A DNA stretch of 64,000 nucleotides from Kerstersia similis (GTDB lineage Bacteria > Pseudomonadota > Gammaproteobacteria > Burkholderiales > Burkholderiaceae_B), in contig NZ_CBCSIQ010000017.1 of the NCBI RefSeq assembly GCF_965139615.1, forward strand, positions 1 to 64,000, given 5' to 3'. Positions within the stretch are counted from its first letter, which is position 1, and every line of letters begins with the position of its first letter. Below, piece after piece: positions 7,502 through 16,154 of the stretch. The notes beneath the pieces are model-generated. The model saw only the letters and a program-made list of their open reading frames with translations, was not told the DNA's origin and made no database searches. The position numbers and the translations under genes are program-made.

Positions 7502-8767
7502 ATGTACGACTTATCCCTGACCCTTGCCGAATTCGATCCCGAGCTTGCCGCCGCCGTGCAGCGTGAAGAACGCCGCCAGGAGGACCATGTCGAGCTGATC
7601 GCTTCCGAAAACTATGCCAGTCCGCTGGTCATGGCGATCCAGAATTCGGTGTTTACCAACAAATATGCCGAAGGTTATCCGGGCAAGCGCTATTACAGCG
7701 GCTGTGAAAACGTGGATGTGGCCGAAAGCCTGGCCATCGAACGTCTCAAGCAGCTGTTCGATTGCGATTACGCCAACGTCCAGCCACATGCCGGCGCGCA
7801 GGCCAATGCCGCTGTGTTCCTGGCGCTGGCCCAGCCTGGCGATACGGTCATGGGCATGAATCTGGCCCAGGGCGGCCACCTGACGCACGGCAACCCGTCG
7901 AATTTCTCCGGCCGGCATTACAAGATCGTGCCTTATGGCCTGAATACGGAAACAGGCCTGATCGACTATGACGAGATGGAACGCATTGCGCTGGCGACCC
8001 GGCCCAAGATGCTGATCGGGGGCTTTTCCGCCTATTCGCGCTACAAGGACTGGGCACGCATGCGCGCCATTGCCGACAAGGTGGGGGCCATCTTCTGGGT
8101 GGACATGGCGCACGTTGCCGGCCTGGTTGCTGCCGGTGAATATCCGAACCCGCTGCCGCACGCCCATGTGGTGACCAGCACCACCCACAAGACCATGCGC
8201 GGCCCGCGCGGCGGCATCATTCTTGCCAAAGGCCAGGATGACGAGTTCTACCGCAAGCTCAATTCCGCCGTATTCCCTGGCGTTCAGGGCGGCCCGCTGA
8301 TGCACGTGATCGCAGCCAAGGCCATTGCCTTCAAGGAAGCCCTGCAACCGGCGTTCAAGACCTATCAACGCCAGGTCTTGATCAATGCCCGCGCCATGGC
8401 GGCGGTGCTGATGCAGCGCGGTTACCGCATTGTTTCCGGCGGCACCGACAATCACCTGATGCTGATCGACCTGTCGAGCAAACCCTACACCGGCAAGGAT
8501 GCCGATGCCGCTCTGAGCGATGCCTATATCACGACGAACAAGAACTCCGTACCCAATGATCCGCGCTCGCCTTTTGTGACCTCCGGGCTGCGTATCGGCA
8601 CGCCCGCGGTCACGACGCGCGGCTTCGGCGTGGTTGAATGTGAACAGCTGGCAGGCTGGCTGTGCGATGTGCTGGATGCCCTGGAAGCGGGGCGTCTGGA
8701 AGCGGTGGTGCCACAGGTGCGCGAGCAGGTCGTGGCGCTCTGCCGCAGACATCCCGTGTACCGCTGA
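7502..8767 (+). CDS. glyA: Serine hydroxymethyltransferase
   Basis: 421 residues, the usual length. SHMT interconverts serine plus tetrahydrofolate with glycine plus methylene-tetrahydrofolate, PLP-dependent, cytosolic. Motifs: VELIASENYASP, NKYAEGYPGKRYY, YANVQPHAGAQAN, WVDMAHVAGL, and the PLP-lysine motif VVTSTTHKTMRGPRGG. The start ATG 7502 lies 11 bp after the TrpA-like stop, so it is the last gene of the PLP operon and ends at a strong hairpin. The N-terminus differs slightly from typical betaproteobacterial GlyA (LTLAEFDPELAAAVQREERRQ), and Burkholderiales usually have glyA elsewhere too, so this may be a second copy. Confidence 0.95.
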   Translation: MYDLSLTLAEFDPELAAAVQREERRQEDHVELIASENYASPLVMAIQNSVFTNKYAEGYPGKRYYSGCENVDVAESLAIERLKQLFDCDYANVQPHAGAQANAAVFLALAQPGDTVMGMNLAQGGHLTHGNPSNFSGRHYKIVPYGLNTETGLIDYDEMERIALATRPKMLIGGFSAYSRYKDWARMRAIADKVGAIFWVDMAHVAGLVAAGEYPNPLPHAHVVTSTTHKTMRGPRGGIILAKGQDDEFYRKLNSAVFPGVQGGPLMHVIAAKAIAFKEALQPAFKTYQRQVLINARAMAAVLMQRGYRIVSGGTDNHLMLIDLSSKPYTGKDADAALSDAYITTNKNSVPNDPRSPFVTSGLRIGTPAVTTRGFGVVECEQLAGWLCDVLDALEAGRLEAVVPQVREQVVALCRRHPVYR

Positions 8768-8781
8768 CCCGGCACATGGGG

Positions 8782-8823
8782 GGCTGGCGCGATCCTTGCA
8801 AATCCGCAAGGATCGCGCCAGCC
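8782..8823. terminator. Bidirectional terminator, glyA / PtsJ-like gene
   Basis: A perfect 18-bp inverted repeat, GGCTGGCGCGATCCTTGC (8782-8799) and its complement (8806-8823), with a 6-nt loop. It sits 14 bp after the glyA stop and just before the stop of the convergent regulator gene at 8827. There is no clean T-run (GTCTTAA on the plus strand), but position and stability argue for a terminator. Confidence 0.75.
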
Positions 8824-8826
8824 GTC

Positions 8827-10125
8827 TTAACCCAGGCTGCGCCGGATATCCCGGGCCAACTGCGCGCATTGCGCCGGGCTGATGCTTGAAATGGTGATGC
8901 GCAGCCCCTGGACGGCCTCATCCACCGAGAAACTCCGGCCCTGGCGCACCAGCCAGCCCTGGCGGGCCAGATCCAGCGCAACAGCCTGGTCGTCTGTCTC
9001 CAGGGGGATCCAGAGGTTGAGGCCGTCCCCGTCGGGCTGGAATCCCACGCCTTCGTGGTGCAAGGCCTGTTCCAGCGCCAGGCGTCGCTGGCGGTAGTCC
9101 GCCCGGGCACTGGCCAGCAGGCTGGCGGTTTCAGCTTGGGTGATGATGGTTTCGACGATGTCTTGCAGCAGGTGGCTGACCCAATTCGTGCCGGACGTCA
9201 GCCGCAGGCGCAATTGTCGTGAAGTGACGCTGTCGCTGGCGATGGCCGCCATGCGGATATCCGGCCCGAGGGCCTTGGTGAATGAACGGATGAGGGCCCA
9301 GCGCGCCGCCTCTTTCGGAATGACGGAGTGATAGGTGGCGTCCGACAGCAGGGCGAAGTGATCGTCCACGATGACCAGAACGTTGGGGTGCCGGGCCAGT
9401 ACGCGAGAGATGGCGCGGGCCCGCTTTTCGCTCAGGCTGCAGCCGGTGGGATTGTGCGCCCGCGGGGTCAGGATGACCGCCCGGGCGCCTTTTTCCAGCG
9501 CGGTTTCCAGCTCACCCGCCAGCATGCCTTCGGCATCGACAGGTACGCCACTTGCCTGCAGGCCCAGGGTGCGCAAAGTATGCAGGCTGCTCAGAAAGCA
9601 GGGGTTCTCGACCGCGACCTTATCGCCTGCAGCCAGATAGGCAATAAGCAGTCTTTCAATGGCGTCGATGGCGCCATGCGCCAGGTCGATCTCAATGTCC
9701 TGTGGCGGGCAATCCGGCGTCATCCACTGCTGGAGATGCTGCTTCAGGCCAGGGTTGACGGAAGGTTCGCCATAGAGCCGAGGCTGGTAGGGCTTGCGCT
9801 GCAAGGCTGCGGCGATATCCGGCAGCCAGTCAGGATTGGGGTTGCCGCTGGCCAGGTCGGTCAGCGGAGAGCCTGCCAGTGTTCCTTCCTGTTCGCCAGG
9901 ATCGCACTGATTGCGGATGATCGTGCCGAGACGGCCATGGGTGGAAGCGATGCCTGCAACCACCAGCCGACGATAGGCCGCCGCCACGGTATTCCTGCCG
10001 ATGCCCAGCGTGGCCGCCAGATCCCGTACCGGCGGCAGGGAGTCACCGGGGCGTAGTTGTTGCGATTGCGCCAGGGCGCGCACGCAGTCGAAGAGTTCCG
10101 CAGCGGTCTTGCCTTGTATCGCCAT
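8827..10125 (-). CDS. ptsJ: MocR-family regulator, PtsJ-like
   Basis: 432 residues from ATG 10125; the open frame extends upstream but would run through the tRNA-Cys gene, so that extension is rejected. The GntR winged helix occupies about 1-70 (LPPVRDLAATLGIGRNTVAAAYRRL). The aminotransferase-fold domain has GAIDAIERLL, NPCFLSSLHTLR, TPRAHNPTGCSLS, IVDDHFALLS and the PLP lysine Lys284 in SFTKALGPDIR. These blocks match Salmonella PtsJ, a PLP-responsive repressor of pyridoxine kinase. It is a close paralogue of the regulator at 42.7 kb. Convergent to the B6 operon, which supports a PLP-sensing role. Confidence 0.83.
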   Translation of the reverse strand: MAIQGKTAAELFDCVRALAQSQQLRPGDSLPPVRDLAATLGIGRNTVAAAYRRLVVAGIASTHGRLGTIIRNQCDPGEQEGTLAGSPLTDLASGNPNPDWLPDIAAALQRKPYQPRLYGEPSVNPGLKQHLQQWMTPDCPPQDIEIDLAHGAIDAIERLLIAYLAAGDKVAVENPCFLSSLHTLRTLGLQASGVPVDAEGMLAGELETALEKGARAVILTPRAHNPTGCSLSEKRARAISRVLARHPNVLVIVDDHFALLSDATYHSVIPKEAARWALIRSFTKALGPDIRMAAIASDSVTSRQLRLRLTSGTNWVSHLLQDIVETIITQAETASLLASARADYRQRRLALEQALHHEGVGFQPDGDGLNLWIPLETDDQAVALDLARQGWLVRQGRSFSVDEAVQGLRITISSISPAQCAQLARDIRRSLG

Positions 10126-10242
10126 ATCGTTCCGTGACAAAGATCTGTTCCGGACAGGCCAGCACTCATTTTGGCCTGCCAATCTGAAAGATTGGATTTT
10201 GCCATAGCCCAGGCTGGTGCAATGGACCAGGGCAAAGGCTGG

Positions 10243-10316
10243 TGGAGGCGCGGGTTGGAATCGAACCAACCTGAATGGATTTGCAATCCATCGCATGGCC
10301 ACTTTGCTACCGCGCC
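10243..10316 (-). tRNA. tRNA-Cys (GCA)
   Basis: Minus-strand cloverleaf: acceptor GGCGCGG (5' end 10316) pairs with CCGCGCC, anticodon stem-loop GATGGATTGCAAATCCATT with anticodon GCA, T-arm GGTTGGTTCGATTCCAACC, discriminator U and an encoded CCA (10243-10245). No introns. It shares strand with the PtsJ-like gene 118 bp downstream and could be co-transcribed with it. Confidence 0.96.
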
Positions 10317-10319
10317 GTG

Positions 10320-10346
10320 TTTTGTCATGGGACAAAACGTATTATG
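10320..10346. promoter_or_regulatory. Palindromic operator-like site upstream of decarboxylase and tRNA-Cys
   Basis: TTTTGTC-ATGG-GACAAAA (10320-10337) is a perfect 7-bp inverted repeat. The core TTGTCATGGGACAAAA matches 14 of 16 bases of a site overlapping the start of the other PtsJ-like gene (TTGTCATAGGTCAAAA, 42681-42696). The larger pattern TTTTGTCAT-N11-TATTATG (10320-10346) recurs exactly upstream of psd. TATTATG could act as a -10 element for the decarboxylase gene. A MocR-type operator is an inference. Confidence 0.45.
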
Positions 10347-10455
10347 ATCCGTGTCGAAGATTTGGGCAAGTGTTTTTCAACACTCTGGGGGGCAGCAGGC
10401 CTCGGAACCCAGCACTTTCCAGTTTTCGAACCCTTTTCCCTCGACAGGACACGCC

Positions 10456-12720
10456 ATGCCGTTCCACTTTCCCATCGTCATCATTGACGAAGACTTCCGT
10501 TCAGAAAACTCCTCGGGCCTGGGCATACGCGCACTGGCGCAGGCGATCCAGTCCGAAGGGTTCGATGCCCTCGGCGTCACCAGCTACCACGACCTCAGCC
10601 AATTCGCCCAGCAGCAGAGCCGCGCCAGCACCTTCATCCTCTCCATAGACGATGAGGAGTTCACCCACGACGCTGAAACCGCGCCTGCACTGCAGAACAT
10701 CCGCACATTCATCCGTGAAGTGCGGCGGCGCAATGTGGATGTGCCGATCTATGTGTACGGAGAAACGAAAACAGCGCGCCACATGCCGAACGACATCCTG
10801 CGCGAACTGCACGGTGTCTTGCACATGTTTGAGGACACGCCGGAATTCGTTGCACGCCATCTGATCCGCGAGGCGAAAAACTATCTCAACGGCATCAAGC
10901 CGCCGTTCCTGAAGGCCTTGCTGGACTATGCGGAAGATGGCTCCTATTCCTGGCACTGCCCTGGACACTCCGGTGGCGTGGCTTTTTTGAAGAGTCCGGT
11001 GGGGCAGGTGTTCCATCAGTTCTTCGGTGAAAACATGCTGCGTGCGGATGTCTGCAATGCCGTGGAGGAACTGGGCCAGTTGCTTGATCACAATGGCGCC
11101 ATCGGTGCCAGCGAACGCAATGCGGCGCGCATCTTCAATGCGGATCACTGCTTTTTCGTGACCAACGGCACCAGCACGAGCAACAAGATCGTCTGGCAGC
11201 ATGCGGTAGCGCCTGGCGATGTCGTGGTCGTGGACAGGAATTGCCATAAGTCCATCCTGCATAGCATCGTGCTGACAGGCGCCATTCCGGTTTTCCTGCG
11301 CCCCACGCGCAACCATCTTGGCATCATCGGACCGATTCCGCGCGAGGCGTTCTCCCCGGCAGCCATCAAGGCCAGGATGCGTGAGCACCCCTTGCTGGCC
11401 GGCAGGGACACGGATGCGCTCACGCCGCGTGTGCTGGTGCTGACGCAGTCCACCTATGACGGCATCATGTATGACACTGAAGTCATCAAGTCCGCGCTGG
11501 ATGGCTATGTCGAGGCATTGCATTTCGACGAAGCCTGGATTCCCCACGCGGCTTTTCATCCGTTCTACAGCACGTATCACGCCATGGGCAAGAAACGCGC
11601 GCGGCCGGTCAGTTCCGTGGTGTATTCCACGCAATCGACCCACAAGCTCCTGGCTGGCATCAGCCAGGCCAGCCATATCCTGGTGCAGGATGCCGCGAAT
11701 CCGCGTTTTGACAGGCACCTGTTCAACGAGGCGTATCTTATGCATACGTCCACATCGCCGCAGTACGCCATCATTGCCAGCTGCGATGTGGCCGCCGCCA
11801 TGATGGAGCCGCCGGGAGGCCAGACGCTCGTTGAGGAAAGCATTGCCGAAGCGCTGGATTTTCGTCGTGCCATGCGCCAGGTGGGCGAGCAGTTTCCGGC
11901 CGGGGATTGGTGGTTCAAGGTGTGGGGGCCGGAGACGCCGGAAATGGAAGGCATGGGCAGCGCGCAGGACTGGGTATTGTCCGGCGCTGGCCAGGACGCG
12001 CAGTGGCATGGCTTTGGCGAGATAGAGGCAGGCTTCAATATGCTCGACCCGATCAAGGCCACCATCGTGACGCCTGGCCTGAATCTGGACGGGCGTTTTG
12101 ACGCCACCGGGATACCTGCGCCCATCGTGACCAAGTTCCTGGCAGAGCACGGCGTGATCATTGAAAAAACCGGGCTCTACAGCTTCTTCATCATGTTCAC
12201 CATCGGCATTACCAAAGGCCGTTGGAATTCCCTGGTAACGGCCTTGCAGCAGTTCAAGGACGACTACGTCCGCAACGTTCCGATGTGGCGCATCTTGCCG
12301 GATTTCTGCCAGAAATATCCGTGCTACGAGGAAATGGGTTTGCGTGACCTCTGCGAACATGTCCATGCCATCTATGCACGCCACGATATTGCCCGCCTGA
12401 CGACCGGCATGTACCTGGAAGAAGCAGTACCGGCGATGAAGCCCAGCGAAGCCTATGCGCATATCGCCACGCACCGGACAGAACGGGTGGAAATCGACCA
12501 GCTGGAAGGCCGCATCACGACCAGCCTGATTACGCCATACCCGCCAGGAATCCCCTTGTTGATTCCTGGCGAGGTCTTCAATCGGACGATTGTCGAGTAT
12601 CTACAGTTCTCTCGTGAATTGCATCGTCTGGCGCCGGGATTCAGCACCGATATCCACGGTTTCGTGGAAGTGAAGGACGCGGCGGGCCAGGCGCGTTATT
12701 TCGTGGACTGCGTGGCCTGA
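10456..12720 (+). CDS. Orn/Lys/Arg (fold-type I, group III) decarboxylase
   Basis: 754 residues, matching biodegradative lysine (715) and arginine (756) decarboxylases. An N-terminal receiver-like wing domain (about 1-130) is followed by the PLP core (WHCPGHSGGVAF, VVDRNCHKS, ALHFDEAW, STQSTHKLLAG with Lys397) and a C-terminal domain ending PYPPGIPLLIPGE. These enzymes consume a cytosolic proton while making cadaverine, agmatine or putrescine. Some blocks (EKTGLYSFF, STDIHG) look more like lysine decarboxylase, others (VVVVDRNCHKSI, FDEAW) like arginine decarboxylase, so specificity is open. ATG 10456 is chosen after AGGAC; the frame extends further upstream. No antiporter is adjacent; the GadC-like antiporter lies 28 kb away. 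The 3' end overlaps the convergent hisC gene by 25 bp. Confidence 0.88.
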   Translation: MPFHFPIVIIDEDFRSENSSGLGIRALAQAIQSEGFDALGVTSYHDLSQFAQQQSRASTFILSIDDEEFTHDAETAPALQNIRTFIREVRRRNVDVPIYVYGETKTARHMPNDILRELHGVLHMFEDTPEFVARHLIREAKNYLNGIKPPFLKALLDYAEDGSYSWHCPGHSGGVAFLKSPVGQVFHQFFGENMLRADVCNAVEELGQLLDHNGAIGASERNAARIFNADHCFFVTNGTSTSNKIVWQHAVAPGDVVVVDRNCHKSILHSIVLTGAIPVFLRPTRNHLGIIGPIPREAFSPAAIKARMREHPLLAGRDTDALTPRVLVLTQSTYDGIMYDTEVIKSALDGYVEALHFDEAWIPHAAFHPFYSTYHAMGKKRARPVSSVVYSTQSTHKLLAGISQASHILVQDAANPRFDRHLFNEAYLMHTSTSPQYAIIASCDVAAAMMEPPGGQTLVEESIAEALDFRRAMRQVGEQFPAGDWWFKVWGPETPEMEGMGSAQDWVLSGAGQDAQWHGFGEIEAGFNMLDPIKATIVTPGLNLDGRFDATGIPAPIVTKFLAEHGVIIEKTGLYSFFIMFTIGITKGRWNSLVTALQQFKDDYVRNVPMWRILPDFCQKYPCYEEMGLRDLCEHVHAIYARHDIARLTTGMYLEEAVPAMKPSEAYAHIATHRTERVEIDQLEGRITTSLITPYPPGIPLLIPGEVFNRTIVEYLQFSRELHRLAPGFSTDIHGFVEVKDAAGQARYFVDCVA

Positions 12721-13868
12721 GTGCAGTGGCGGCCAGCGGCGGGGGGCGCCGGCCTGCTTTCCCGCCTGGCTGCTGTCCGGCCCAGCACACCGGCCAGCAC
12801 GTTCAGCAGGCGTGCCGTCTGCAGATCCGTGCCGACAGAGATGCGCAGGAATTGCGCGATCCGTTCCTGAGGAAAATGGCGCACCAGGATTTTTGCTGCG
12901 CGCAGCTGGCCGGCCAGCTGCGCCGCATCGTGATCCGGGTGCCGGACAAATAGGAAGTTGGTACAGGATGGCAGCACATCGAAACCCAGGCCGGCGAGTT
13001 GTTGTGCCAAGTGTTCCCGAGTGGCGATGACGGCTTTGCGTGTCTGTTCGAAGTAGGTCAGGTCTTCGAAGGCGGCAATGGCGCCTTGCTGGGCCAGACG
13101 CCCCAACGGATAGGAGTTGAAGCTGTTCTTCACGCCTTTCAAGGCATTGATCAGGCTTTCCTGGCCGATTGCAAAGCCCACGCGCAGGCCGGCGAGCGCG
13201 CGCGATTTGGACAGGGTCTGGACGATCAGCAGATTGGGGTGCTGCGCCACCAGGCTGATCGCGGAATGGCCGCCGAAATCGACATAGGCTTCATCCACCA
13301 GCACAACACGATCAGGGTTGATGGCCAACAGATAGCGGATCGCATCCAGGGAGAGACCTTCTCCGGTCGGGGCATTGGGATTGGCAATGACGATACCTGC
13401 GATATCACCCTCGGCCTGGGCCTGTTCGGCAAACTTCGCCGGATCCAGGCGCAGCGCGTCATCGACAGCGACCGGCAGGGGCGGGATGCCGAACAGCTGG
13501 CAATAGACTTTATAAAAACCATAGGTGATGTCCGGCACGAGCAGCCTGGCATGGCCGTGGCGGAAGAAGGCGCTGAAGGCATGGGCCAGGATTTCGTCGG
13601 AACCATTGCCCACGAAGACCTGGCTGTGCCTGACACCGTAGAACGAGGCAATCGTGGCGCACAGCATCTCGGATTCCGGATCCGGGTACAGCGCCAGATT
13701 CCGGTTCGCTTCATCACAAATGCTGTCTATGACTCGCGGCGAGGGCGGGTATGGGTTCTCGTTGGTATTGAGCTTGAGGACGCCTGCGTCCAGCGGCTGT
13801 TCGCCGGGCTGATAGGGGCGCAAATCACGAATCAGCGGGCTGATGAAAGACGAGTTTTCCATGGTCAT
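12696..13868 (-). CDS. hisC: Histidinol-phosphate aminotransferase
   Basis: 390 residues, PLP-dependent class I/II aminotransferase converting imidazole-acetol phosphate plus glutamate to histidinol phosphate. Motifs: LNTNENPYPPSP, VGNGSDEIL, NPNAPTGE, VDEAYVDF and the PLP lysine Lys221 in QTLSKSRALAGLR, all typical of HisC. The ATG at 13868 overlaps the serC stop by 4 bp, giving a serC-hisC operon. Burkholderiales often keep a second hisC copy with pheA/serC outside the his operon, which may serve tyrosine/phenylalanine transamination. The last about 25 residues (AARRESRPAPPAAGRH onward) are low-complexity and overlap the convergent decarboxylase gene. Confidence 0.92.
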   Translation of the reverse strand: MTMENSSFISPLIRDLRPYQPGEQPLDAGVLKLNTNENPYPPSPRVIDSICDEANRNLALYPDPESEMLCATIASFYGVRHSQVFVGNGSDEILAHAFSAFFRHGHARLLVPDITYGFYKVYCQLFGIPPLPVAVDDALRLDPAKFAEQAQAEGDIAGIVIANPNAPTGEGLSLDAIRYLLAINPDRVVLVDEAYVDFGGHSAISLVAQHPNLLIVQTLSKSRALAGLRVGFAIGQESLINALKGVKNSFNSYPLGRLAQQGAIAAFEDLTYFEQTRKAVIATREHLAQQLAGLGFDVLPSCTNFLFVRHPDHDAAQLAGQLRAAKILVRHFPQERIAQFLRISVGTDLQTARLLNVLAGVLGRTAARRESRPAPPAAGRHCTQATQSTK

Positions 13869-14983
13869 GCCTGCCTGCGTTCGAAGTCCTGGAGATAGGC
13901 GATCAGGGCATCGACACCCTCATCGGTCATGGCGTTGTAAAGGCTGGCGCGCATGCCGCCCACGGAGTTGTGCCCCCTGAGCTGAAGCAGCCCGTGCCGG
14001 GCCGCGCCATCGAGAAACGCTTCGTCGCGCTGTGCGTCGGCCAGCGTAAAGGGGACGTTCATCCATGAGCGCACAGCCGGATCGACCCGATTGATATAGA
14101 AATCGCTGGCGTCCAGGGCGGCATACAGCTTGGCTGCCTGCCGCTGATTGCGGACTTCCAGCGCTGCCAGGCCGCTCAGTTCTCCTTCACGCTGACGCAG
14201 CATCCAGTCCACCATCAGGCCGACCAGATAGATGCCCCATGTCGGCGGGGTGTTGTACATGGATTGGTTGCGCGCCACCAGCTCGTAATTGAATGCGCTG
14301 GGACAAATGGGCATGGCCCGGCCCAGCAAGGCCTCGCGCACGAAGACCAGCGTCAGGCCCGCCGGACCCAGGTTTTTCTGCGCCCCGGCAAACGCCATGC
14401 CGATCCGGCGCCAGTCAAAGCGCCTGGAAGCAATATCGGAGGAACAGTCCACGACCAGCGGCGCGTCGGTGCCCAGCGCGGCCAGATCCGGCAGTTCATG
14501 GAACTGCACGCCCTGGATGGTCTCGTTGCTGCACAGATGCACATAGGCCGCGCCGGGGCTGATATTCCAGCTTGCCGCTGGCGGAATGCCTGTATGGCCA
14601 GAGGTTTCGCCGCTGGCGGCGATACGTGCGGCGCTGGCATAGCGGCCGGCTTCTTCATAGGACTTTCTGCTCCAGCTGCCGGTCAATACGAAATCGAGAA
14701 CGCCACCTTGCGAAAGATTCAGCGGTGCAATGGCGTTCTCGCCGATGCCGCCGCCTTGCAGGAACAGGATGTGAAAGTCGGGCGGTACATCCAGCAGCGT
14801 GCGCAGTCCCGAGACCGCATGCTCGTAGATGGCGATGAACTCCGGGCCGCGATGGCTCATTTCCATCACGCTCATGCCACTGCCGTGCCAATCCGGCAAT
14901 TCGTCAGCAGCCTGCTGGAGGACTTCTGCGGGCAGTGTTGCCGGGCCGGGGCCGAAATTGAAGGGGCGCTGCTGTGTTGTCAT
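13865..14983 (-). CDS. serC: Phosphoserine aminotransferase
   Basis: 372 residues. SerC makes 3-phosphoserine from 3-phosphohydroxypyruvate, and also acts on 3-hydroxy-2-oxo-4-phosphonooxybutanoate in de novo B6 synthesis. Motifs: FNFGPGPATLP at the N-terminus, SHRGPEF, FLQGGGIGENAIAPLN, VVDCSSDIASR and the PLP lysine Lys203 in AGAQKNLGPAGL, and HNSVGGMRASLYNA at the C-terminus. First gene of serC-hisC; overlap of 4 bp with hisC. Another PLP-linked gene close to the B6 block. Confidence 0.95.
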   Translation of the reverse strand: MTTQQRPFNFGPGPATLPAEVLQQAADELPDWHGSGMSVMEMSHRGPEFIAIYEHAVSGLRTLLDVPPDFHILFLQGGGIGENAIAPLNLSQGGVLDFVLTGSWSRKSYEEAGRYASAARIAASGETSGHTGIPPAASWNISPGAAYVHLCSNETIQGVQFHELPDLAALGTDAPLVVDCSSDIASRRFDWRRIGMAFAGAQKNLGPAGLTLVFVREALLGRAMPICPSAFNYELVARNQSMYNTPPTWGIYLVGLMVDWMLRQREGELSGLAALEVRNQRQAAKLYAALDASDFYINRVDPAVRSWMNVPFTLADAQRDEAFLDGAARHGLLQLRGHNSVGGMRASLYNAMTDEGVDALIAYLQDFERRQA

Positions 14984-15140
14984 GGTTTCAGATCGAAGAA
15001 TGTCACCCGTCGGGGTGGTGGGCAGGCTCGGACCGGATCAGGAGGGCCTGAGCAAAAAAGTGTTGGGGGTGCCGGAACAGCCTTGGCCGGGCTCGGTGCC
15101 GTACACAGCCAGGGATTGATGGCGGGTTCCAGATAGCCAA

Positions 15141-15177
15141 TTTTGTCATATGCCAGTATATATTATGTACCGGTACA
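15141..15177. promoter_or_regulatory. psd upstream region with shared box and TGTACCGGTACA palindrome
   Basis: TTTTGTCAT-N11-TATTATG at 15141-15167 is the same arrangement as at 10320-10346 upstream of the decarboxylase. It runs into a perfect 12-bp palindrome TGTACCGGTACA (15166-15177). The region lies 40-76 bp before the psd ATG and is AT-rich compared with its surroundings, so it probably contains the psd promoter and an operator. Regulator unknown. Confidence 0.35.
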
Positions 15178-15216
15178 ATAATATCCGTGTCAACACTTGC
15201 CTACGTTATCCATGCC

Positions 15217-16059
15217 ATGTCCGTTTCCGTCCTGTTGCAGCATCTCCTGCCTTTGCGCCTGCTGACGCGTGTGGCTGGCCATCTGGCGCAGAATCGCCAT
15301 CCGCTGGTCGCGCAGGCCCTGATCCGGTCTTTCATGTGGCGGCATGGCGTGACCCTGCACGAAGCAGGCCGCCCGATGCCGGCCGACTATCCGAGCTTCA
15401 ATGACTTCTTTGCCCGGAAACTCCGGCCTGGCGCGCGTCCCCTTGCCCAGTCACGCTGGGTCAGCCCCGCTGACGGCACGGTGAGCCAGCTGGGCTGGAT
15501 AGGCGCCGGGCGGATGATCCAGGCCAAGCAGCGAGCCTATGCCGTCGATGAACTGCTGGCCGATGCGGAGCTTGCCCGCCATTTCGAAGGCGGGCGCTTT
15601 ACCACCGTATATTTGAGCCCGCGTGACTATCACCGCGTCCACATGCCGTGTGCCGGGCGCCTATTGGGCATGCGGCATGTGCCTGGAACGTTTTTTTCGG
15701 TGCGACCGGATATCGTGCGTGGCATTGATAGCCTGCTGGCCCGCAATGAACGGCTCGTCTGCTGGTTCGAGCATCCGCAGCATGGGATCTTCGCCATGGT
15801 GCTGGTCGGCGCGGCCATCGTCGGCAGCATTTCGACCGTCTGGCATGGCCAGGTCAGCCAGACGGGCCGGGGGCCGATACGCCAATGGGCCTATCGTGGC
15901 GGCGAGCCTGCGACGGATCTGGCGCAAGGCGCTGAAATGGGGCATTTCCAGCTGGGTTCCACCGTCGTGGTGCTGATGCCGCAGGCAGCGCTGGAGTTTC
16001 ATCCTGGCTGGCAGGAAGGACAATTGGTGCGCCAGGGGCAGGCCATGAGCCACGTGTGA
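15217..16059 (+). CDS. psd: Phosphatidylserine decarboxylase proenzyme
   Basis: 280 residues from ATG 15217, which gives the usual N-terminus (MSVSVLLQHLLPLRLLTRVAG); an upstream GTG at 15187 is open but less likely. Psd converts phosphatidylserine to phosphatidylethanolamine at the inner membrane and is a pyruvoyl enzyme. The self-cleavage motif LGST is present near the C-terminus (FQLGSTVVVL), and the catalytic blocks SPADGTVSQLG, LSPRDYHRVHMPCAG and PGTFFSV are intact. Monocistronic, preceded by an AT-rich promoter region with a palindrome. Confidence 0.94.
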   Translation: MSVSVLLQHLLPLRLLTRVAGHLAQNRHPLVAQALIRSFMWRHGVTLHEAGRPMPADYPSFNDFFARKLRPGARPLAQSRWVSPADGTVSQLGWIGAGRMIQAKQRAYAVDELLADAELARHFEGGRFTTVYLSPRDYHRVHMPCAGRLLGMRHVPGTFFSVRPDIVRGIDSLLARNERLVCWFEHPQHGIFAMVLVGAAIVGSISTVWHGQVSQTGRGPIRQWAYRGGEPATDLAQGAEMGHFQLGSTVVVLMPQAALEFHPGWQEGQLVRQGQAMSHV

Positions 16060-16154
16060 AACTCGGCCGGCTTGCCGCGCGAGTGCCGCCAACTGTCTGG
16101 TCCGGGCTATGCTTGTTTGTGCCGCGCCTGTTTTTTCCATGACGAGTCGATCCC

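Noticed and set aside
10126..10335. Upstream extension of the PtsJ-like frame to 10335
   Set aside because: Would run through the tRNA-Cys gene and has no ribosome site; the family start is at 10125.
10501..12474. Long minus-strand frame opposite the decarboxylase gene
   Set aside because: Its translation is low in complexity and rich in His/Arg/Gln as in antisense of GC-rich genes; the plus strand encodes a full PLP enzyme with motifs.
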